From Miscanthus floridulus (taxonomy: Eukaryota > Streptophyta > Magnoliopsida > Poales > Poaceae), in assembly GCF_019320115.1 (NCBI RefSeq), contig NC_089597.1, positions 116,938,000 through 117,001,999 on the forward strand: 64,000 nt of DNA, read 5' to 3'. Below are positions 55,484 to 64,000 of the stretch, in pieces; the stretch's first letter is position 1; each line of letters starts with the position of its first letter. The notes under the pieces are model-generated. The model was not told the DNA's origin. It saw only the letters and a list, made by a program, of their open reading frames with translations, and made no database searches. The position numbers were made by a program, and so were the translations under genes.

Positions 55484-55720
55484 ACACCAGAGCTGTTTAC
55501 GACAGCTCCAGCTCTTGATATTCCAAAGGCTATATCAAATGCAGCTCTTCAAACTTCACAGATTGATTATTATGAACTAAATGAGGCTTTCTCTGTAAGT
55601 TCTTGGTCTTCCAGTTTCAATAGTACTTACAGCTGAAGCACAACTCTAGACTTAACTGTACTTATGGATATTGCCAGGTTGTTGCTGTAGCTAATCAGAG
55701 GCTTCTTGGTATCCCTTTTG
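55484..55720 (+). pseudogene. Acetyl-CoA acetyltransferase (thiolase) gene fragment
   Basis: After an acceptor (TCTAATGTAG) an exon reads TPELFTTAPALDIPKAISNA, then ALQTSQIDYYELNEAFS, and stops at a donor GTAAGT (55595). After an 83-bp intron ending TTGCCAG the next exon continues VVAVANQRLLGIPF. This is the conserved NEAF active-site region of acetoacetyl-CoA thiolase (cytosolic, first step of the mevalonate pathway). Only about 48 codons in two exons with their intron are present, so it is a captured genomic fragment, not a retrocopy. It sits between the two Harbinger genes. Confidence 0.8.
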
Positions 55721-55908
55721 TGTTCTATGATGTACTAGAGTAGATCTAGAACTTAAGTAGACTCTATTAATTGGTATTCTTGGTTCAGCGCCAACTGCAG
55801 ACCCTTTCTTTGGACCCAACGAATTTGAAGGTTCGTATGTCATACCTGATAAACTCATTTGCTCACAAATTAGTCAAACGAATTTAGTACTAATTCATGC
55901 TCTTGCAG

Positions 55909-56504
55909 ATGAGCAGCTCTGAGGACTCCTACATCAGCGACAACTCCAACGAAGGAACGCAAATTTACAACGTTGCGACTGCTGCTGTCCTCATTGCAAG
56001 GTTAAAAGCAGCAGTGGCCAATGCGGCTCCAGTGGTGAACCCTGCCCTCCCCTTCCCAAAGATGAGCGGGCGGTAGTGGATGCAACTGAATCTACAAAAT
56101 GACCAAAAGTGCAAAGAAAACTTGTATATGCGCTGGAGACTGGCTACATGGGTCCATTAAAAAATACAAGGTACCATCTGGACGATTTTAGGGGTTTAGA
56201 CATGGACACATTATCTCGATAGGAGAAATTTAACTTCACTCATTCGAGCCTCCGTAATGTCGTCGAAAGGACATTTGGGGTTCTCAAAGGCCGTTGGCAC
56301 ATATTGGATGGGGTACCATTCTGCCATAGGGAAAAGCAAAATATGATGATTATGTCATGCTTTGCAATGCACAATTTTTTATGGAATCGTGAGATTGGAG
56401 TTGGTTCGCCTACATACCCACCATCGGATTGGGTTCAGATCAATGCTAATTGCACTATGTCCGCTGTGAGGGAGTACATATCTGTGGCTCTCTGGGGACA
56501 ATGA
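55909..56504 (+). pseudogene. Harbinger transposase, internally deleted
   Basis: A first block from ATG 55909 (MSSSEDSYISDNSNEG...NPALPFPKMSGR-stop-WMQLNL) jumps directly to the C-terminal part: LETGYMGPLKNTRYHLDDFR, EKFNFTHSSLRNVVERTFGV, LKGRWHILDGVPF, MIMSCFAMHNFLW and a stop at 56504. The last part is the DDE_Tnp_4-type end of PIF/Harbinger transposases with the Glu in VVERTFG. The middle, which would hold the first two catalytic Asp residues, is missing; stops at about 56074 and 56219 are in frame. Confidence 0.75.
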
Positions 56505-57116
56505 TACAACAAAGGTGATTAAAATTAAGATGCCAAGTACTTCAATTAAAGATAGTCATCCCATGTATGTGTGTATGCACGGTGTGACTGTGTTCTACTA
56601 GTGTAGGCGAGGCTGTGTGGTGGAGGAGAGGACTAATTTGCATTGGTGGATGGCATGAAGACCCAAACATGGCTGGGTAAGTGACTGTTGCATGGGAGTT
56701 GTCATGCTTGTAAAGAAGTTGTCATGTTTGTAAAGAAGTGTAATTTGAACTGTTGTATGTAATTTGAACTGTTGTATGTGACTGTATTCGTAATGGCTTG
56801 TAGGGACATGTTATGTGTATTGAACTACTAGTTGACTAGCTTCTAATGGACTGTTAGTAGCCCCTAACAAACTATTATTTCAGTTGTTGTATTGAATTAT
56901 GTTGTATTGTAATCTGAATGGCTTGTGGTTTGGCGCCATCAGTTGAATGGATGTGGTGTTGGTGCCATTTTTTTTTGAAATGAGCAAATGGCATTACATG
57001 GCTGATGTTTCGGCTACTGGCTGGATGGAGCTGGTTGGCTGGCTGGTTTTAACTATAGCAGCTGGTTTTCAGCAGCAGTCGTTTCCAGGCTGATAATACC
57101 AGCCGAACACGCCCAA

Positions 57117-59230
<2,114 letters not shown>

Positions 59231-59850
59231 CACTACGGGATACAGTCGGGGCACTCGGCAAAGGCCCAAAAACACTCGGCAACTGCTTTGCCGAGTGTAA
59301 CACTTGGCATACAACACACGGCTTCAACAGTGTCGGCAAACAGTAGTTTGCCGAGTGTTTTTTATCGCGCATTCGGCAAATAGTTTGCCGAGTGTCAATA
59401 AACACTCGGCAAAAAACTGTTAACGGGGTGACACGGTGACGGTGATTTTGCCGAGTGCACGACGGAAAAACACTCGGCAAAGTTTCTCAAGTTTGCCGAG
59501 TGTCAAGCCCAAAACACTCGGCAAAGTTACTAAACTTTGCCGAGTGTCAATTCCAAAACACTCGGTAACGTTTCTAAAGTTTGCCGAGTGTCAAGACCAA
59601 AGCACTCGGCAAAGTTTACACACTTTGCCGAGTGTCATCCCCAATACACTCGGCAAACAAGCGCGCAACGAGCAGATTTTATGGTCATTTTGCCGAGTGT
59701 CCATTAGAATACACTGTCCATTAGAATACACTCGGCAAAGACAAAACACTTGGCAAAAAAGGTTCCTAGAATAACAGAAATTGGTCTCTTCACCGAGTGT
59801 TTTGGCTTGACACTCAGTAACGCCTCGCTTTGCCGAGTGTTACACTCGGC
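59231..59850 (-). repeat. Subterminal array of second CACTA
   Basis: More than fifteen TTTGCCGAGTGT / ACACTCGGCAAA units in pairs. The unit favours GAGTGT, while the array of the first CACTA favours GAGTGC, so the two belong to related but distinct subfamilies. Confidence 0.9.
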
Positions 59851-59906
59851 AGAGCGACCAATACCCCCATTTTTTACTAATTTGTCCCGTATAACAGACC
59901 CCTCTC

Positions 59907-60070
59907 AATTCATAATAAACCATCACAATTCACAATAAAGCATCATCACAGGCATAATTATATGTCACAGGCATAATTGTATGTCACAGGCATTAACCAT
60001 CATGACAATTCACAATAAATCATCATCACAATTCACAATAAACCATCATCACATCACAAGTCACAACTAA
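59907..60070. repeat. Imperfect CACAATTCACAATAAAYCATCAT repeats
   Basis: Several copies of TCACAATTCACAATAAA and of GTCACAGGCATAATT make a degenerate minisatellite next to the subterminal array. Confidence 0.8.
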
Positions 60071-61465
60071 GTCACAATAAGCCACAAATGCAAATGCAAT
60101 CACTGCGGAGGCCCTTGGAACCACTGCGACAAATCCGGGTCTAGGTCTTGAGACTGATTATTTGATGTCGCCGATTGATTCTGCACAAAAGAGAAGAGAT
60201 TGCATTGTAAGCCGCAGATATAAAAAACTCCCTGCAGCAATCAGAAAGTATAAGTAGTGTCTTGAAAAAATACTTACGTAAGTATATATAGTACTAATAA
60301 AAAACTCACTGCAATCCGACCCATGCATGTTCAGTTAGTATATCTTACCTATTAGTAGTAGTTTAAGCCATGTAGTGGGGGGCTTAGAGTTAGAAGCTGG
60401 AGCTGGCAGGGCCATGCCAATGGGAGTCCAGGCCATGCGCTGTAGCAGCGAGCAGGCCATTGAAGTCTGTGTTTTGCTGATTTGCAAACTAGTGCACAGG
60501 CCTACAGGCTGCCTGTCCATAGTGTGATCATCCATACACTAGACACTGCAATAACACCCGGTCCTTGTGCAGTAGTGTGATCACATCTAAAAAGTACAAA
60601 CTAATGCCAGCTATTTTTGGATACATGGTATGCTTAACTGCTACATAGCGTTAGCTAGAACGGAACTACGGTGCTCGTTATTACTATTATAAAATTCTGG
60701 GCTTGTGGCAGGCTACAGAAACTAACAGTCAGCTCATAACAGTTTTTTTAATGAAAGTCTGCTCCTAACATTTGTACAGAGCTATCACAGCTTACTGATG
60801 ATGGATATGGCCAGGTGCATATCTGAGGCAAGCAGTCTGAAACTGCAACAGAGATTACATTTGGATTTAAGATGGCAAATTGTTGATTGATGCACAGAAC
60901 TCATCTATCATCTGAATTTCTGAAACCAGTCAAATAATACTGCATTGCGTGTGCCACATAGCTCCACAAACCGATGAAGGTAATTAGGCAAATGCTTTCC
61001 TATGGTAGAGCCACGGAGCTGCGGTGCTCGTTATTACTATTTTAAAATTTTGTAGCTAGAGCAACAACGACGAATGCCAATAGTATCTGTGGTTGGTCAG
61101 CAAAATTCTTAGTGCAGCCTCCATTTCTCAGTACCTCCTCTTCTAGTGTGATTTGCTTTATAAAATGTCATTTGCATGATCTAGGTTGTTCAGTGACACA
61201 AAAGGGCTAGGCATGTTCACTTAATGGTTAATTTCTTGTTATTAGCACTATATCATAAAAGCAAAGGAAATGAGTGATGATTTGTGCACAACAAAATTCA
61301 AAGGAGAAAATGGAAATTTTAAGCTTATCTTAACCTTGCATATTCTCTGTCTCTATCTCACTGGTTGCATATGTACTCTAAAGTTCTCTAAGTCATTTTG
61401 AGCTAACATCTAAAGTTCTCTAGGTCAAATTATTCAATCTGCAGTATAAGGTGTCAAGTGACTCA
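60071..61465. other. Non-coding interior of the second CACTA
   Basis: No coding sequence recognised; probably 3' UTR/intron sequence. A segment with GTGCTCGTTATTACTATT is duplicated at about 60671 and 61025. Confidence 0.5.
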
Positions 61466-61469
61466 CAGG

Positions 61470-62200
61470 AGTAGTTGTGGGTGGCTGAGGTGGAGGGAAT
61501 AGCACCGGTGGCGGTGGCAAAGCTTGACCCATACTCGATGCAAAATTCTGCATGTATTGGAACATTTGGTCCATCCTCAACCGATTTTCTTCCTCTATCC
61601 TCTACGTCGTCCGCCGTTGTTCTTCCTCCATGTTCTACCGCTTGGCCGCCACCCTCTGCTGAATCATCTCCTCCATCCTCGCCTCCATCTCATTCCGTTG
61701 CTTCGTTTCTGCTTCCACCCGGGCCTATAACATTTCATCCCAATGTTACAATGCAAAGCTAAAGTACGTAACAATCAACGAACGATGAATAAAACAGAAA
61801 TAACCTAGAGAGCCTCCATCTGGAACTGTGTAGCGGTTGGCCGTGGGCGTATCGCCGGGCTCACGCTCGTGCTCCTTGCTCGGATCTAGGAGAGAGTGAG
61901 AGTAGAGGCCGTGTCGATTGTACTGTCGCCAATCTAGTACCGGCCATGCTTCTTGCCTCCTCCCACCCTCATCATGATTTCTCCATCAAGATCCTGGGTG
62001 CTCGGATCGAACTGTGGCCCATGAACCTGCCTTGCCATTGCTGTGTACTCACTGACGCGGCTGTGGATGCTGGGATCGCTGTACGCCTCGGGCGGGTCCT
62101 CCGGGTTGAAGTCGATGTTTGCCGTTGCCTTGCCCTTTTTGGACAGAACCCATGCCTTGAACTTGGAGCAAGGCTAGCCATCATGTGACGACGACTGCGA
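61470..62200 (-). pseudogene. Transposase_24-type second CACTA gene, partial
   Basis: On the minus strand one block reads AWVLSKKGKATANIDFNPED, PPEAYSDPSIHSRVSEYTAM and VGGGKKHGRY-stop-IGDSTID; after an intron the next reads TKQRNEMEARMEEMIQQRVA, MDQMFQYMQNFASSMGQALP and a Pro-rich end. This is the C-terminal half of the Ptta/En/Spm protein with its coiled coil. Stops (near 61886 and 61635) break it. Its N-terminal part is deleted along with the C-terminal half of TNP2. Confidence 0.75.
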
Positions 62201-62329
62201 TAAAAATGCAAAATTATTAGAAATTATGCAGAATTGAGCGTTAGAATAAATAAATAAATTCGTGTACCCATTTTTTCCTGTATTCGTCGAGGCTCAGGCT
62301 GCCTTGATGGTGTGATGCACATGGCATCA

Positions 62330-63993
62330 GCAAACGCCGGTCTCGGCAATATTCTTTTCAGTGTGCATTACATCAATGTTATGTGGAAGAAGAAGATCAC
62401 CAAAATAAAGGAGGTTCCACAAGCACGACTTCTGAGTCCAGGCATGTTGCTCGCCATATCCCACAAAACCATCTTCTTGTTTATTGACCTCGAGACCATC
62501 TAACTAAGCACGAACCATGGCTCCTGTCATCATCTGCGGCGCAGGGTCTTTAACTATGACATCTTTCGTAAAGTTCTTGATGTCTAGTCTGAATGGATGG
62601 TCAGGAGGGAGAAATTGTCGATGTTTGTTGAACGAAGAATACTTGCCACCCTTCATCAACCAAATGAACATCAGACAAGCCTTGCATACCAGGCATGGGA
62701 ACCTCCCGTGAACACACCAGCAGCGGAAAATCCCATATGCCTGCAAGTCATGCAGGGAGTACTGGTTCCAAACATGCATTTTAAAGTTTGTCTTTATAGC
62801 TCGGTCGTATGTCCATACCCCTTCCTCCCAAGCACGGACCAAATCATCAATCAGAGGCTCCATGTATACACTCATATTATTTCCCGGGTGTTCTGGAATT
62901 ATCAATGACAAGAATATGTTCTGTCGTTGAAAGAGGACGCCAGGGGGGAGATTGAGGGGTGATAACGAACATGGGCCAACAGGTGTACGGGGCAACCACC
63001 ATTCCATAAGGATTGAACCCATTTGTTGCTAGCGCAACACGTACATTACGAGCCTTTAGAGCTTTCTCACAATGAATCACATCAAACCTTGTCCAGGCTT
63101 CACCATTGGATGGGTGTACCATCTTCTTAGGATTGTATCGATGTCCGTTTTTGTGCCATGTCATCTGTTTCGTGGATTCCTCAGTCATGTAAAGCCGTTG
63201 GATCCTCGGTATGAAAGGAAGGTACCGTAGGATCTTCACAGGAATTGCGAGCTGCCTCTTCTGACCATCACCAGAGTTTACCTCCAGGAACCTAGACGAT
63301 TTCTTACTTCACACCGTACTTTTATTCTGCATACTCTTTCCTAAATAAGATGCTCGGACAAGCATGTATCTGCTCGAATGGCATCTTAAGTGCACGAATT
63401 AGTTTCTGTGCCTCATACATGCTCTTTGGCAAGATGTGACCATCCGGGAGCAGGCTGCCAACAACTATGAGCATAACATCGAAGGCGTCTTGACTCAAGC
63501 TAAACTGGGACTTCACGGCCATTAGGCGTGCAATGGCATCCAGTTGAGAAACCTTGGAATGCCCGTGAAGGGGTTGTTGTGCTGCAGACAACATGTCGTA
63601 ATACGCCTTTGCGGTAGCCTCTAGCTCCTCCTCCCTACATCCTTCATCGAAGTGTGCTTCATGATAGTCATTTAACATGTCTCCTACCCCGGCATCCCCA
63701 TCATATTCCTTGATGCGTTGTCTCATGACCTCGTCTCCCCCACGATCGGCTTCACCATGGTAGATCCACCTGGTATAGTCTGCCGTAAATCCATTCTTCC
63801 AAAGATGTTTAACCATGACCAACTTGGTTTGCCGACGCGTGTTTGCACATTTGCTGCAGGGACACCATGTGACACTAGCTCCTTTAACCCTTGCAAATGC
63901 CCGTTCCAAGAAAGCATCGGTCTTATCAATCCATTCTTCGGTCAACGAAGTATGACTAGAGCGGCCCGTGTACATCCACTCACGGTCATCCAT
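62330..63993 (-). pseudogene. TNP2-like CACTA transposase, N-terminal half
   Basis: Starting MDDREWMYTGRSSHTSLTEE on the minus strand, it has a Transpos_assoc-type domain (VTWCPCSKCANTRRQTK), an acidic linker, KSQFSLSQDAFDVMLIVVGS and LLPDGHILPKSMYEAQKLIR, then LRYLPFIPRIQRLYMTEEST, FNPYGMVVAPYTCWPMFVI, PPGVLFQRQNIFLSLIIPEH and VWTYDRAIKTNFKMHVWNQY. The homology ends after GFVGYGEQHAWTQKS...NIDVMHTEKNIAE near 62342 and the second gene follows. Frame changes occur near 63320 and 63000. The DUF4218/DUF4216 half is absent. It starts 7 bp from the window end. Confidence 0.85.
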
Positions 63994-64000
63994 TCTCTAG

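Larger units (their letters stand above)
53159..57116 (+). mobile_element. PIF/Harbinger-type element, deleted
   Basis: The ends GGGGCTGTTCGGCTGG (53159) and CCAGCCGAACACGCCC (to 57116) are inverted repeats with two mismatches. Both subterminal regions are crowded with GGCTGG/CCAGCC. Inside are a Myb/SANT-like ORF1 and an internally deleted Harbinger transposase, both plus strand, plus a nested hAT MITE and a thiolase fragment. Two-gene content with a Myb-like partner is typical of PIF/Harbinger. A 3-bp target duplication could not be fixed. Confidence 0.7.
59231..64000 (-). mobile_element. Second CACTA (En/Spm) element, cut by window end
   Basis: It starts CACTACGGGATAC right after the LED codons of ubiquitin unit 4 and is followed by a TTTGCCGAGTG / CACTCGGCAAA array to about 59850. 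On the minus strand it holds the N-terminal part of a TNP2 transposase (start at 63993) and then a Transposase_24-type gene (to about 61470). The other end lies beyond 64000. Confidence 0.85.

Overview
The window looks like a transposon-dense stretch of a grass nuclear genome, probably from the panicoid/Andropogoneae side (sorghum, sugarcane, Miscanthus or maize relatives). The reasons are the CACTA elements with TTTGCCGAGTG subterminal arrays, the GGCCTTGTTTAGTT-type MITEs, Pack-MULEs, a long TGTAACACCC-type LTR, GC-rich first exons and GT-AG introns. No bacterial or organellar features were seen. The species call is inference. Almost everything that can be recognised is a mobile element, a piece of one, or a host gene broken by one.

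Layout, left: 969-5962 is a complete LTR element that encodes only Gag and protease (TR-GAG type). 6161-6679 is a GRF zinc-finger pseudogene, followed by a CACTA-type terminus ending at 7486. 7954-12525 is a very long solo LTR with 5-bp target duplications. 12752-22917 is the most interesting unit: a 10.2-kb Mutator-like element holding a decayed MURA-type transposase, a plant-mobile-domain (MAIN-like) gene downstream of it, and a GRF zinc-finger gene on the opposite strand, converging on the first two.

Middle: 23856-24527 is a TRIM. It abuts a near-perfect 101-bp inverted repeat (24531-24965) that duplicates a gene 5' end with a signal-peptide start. An Ala/Pro-rich secreted-protein ORF is split by a non-autonomous CACTA (25939-28410). 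Then come two non-LTR retroelement fragments, a small MULE with a perfect 9-bp duplication (33483-34780), a Helitron-like 3' terminus (about 35122), remnants of an acyl-CoA-binding-protein gene, a solo LTR (38120-39287), two MITEs of one family, and a Pack-MULE (about 41878-43803) that captured a GT37 fucosyltransferase gene with a single premature stop.

Right: a deleted CACTA (45056-50927) keeps the C-terminal half of TNP2 plus a Transposase_24 gene. A PIF/Harbinger element (about 53159-57116) carries a Myb/SANT ORF1, an internally deleted transposase and a captured thiolase fragment. It ends at the 5' UTR of a polyubiquitin gene, and that gene is cut in its fourth repeat by a second CACTA (59231 to beyond the window). 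The second CACTA keeps the N-terminal half of TNP2, so the two CACTA copies are complementary.

The genes here do not form a host pathway. Within elements they pair in the usual way (TNP2 with Transposase_24; Harbinger ORF1 with transposase). The MULE set (transposase, plant mobile domain, GRF protein) is the combination most likely to represent an under-described transposon-encoded system. No intact long host gene was found. The only short uninterrupted ORF that looks gene-like is a putative secreted peptide at 52441-52605. Family identifications come from reading motifs and remembered family consensus; no database search was run.
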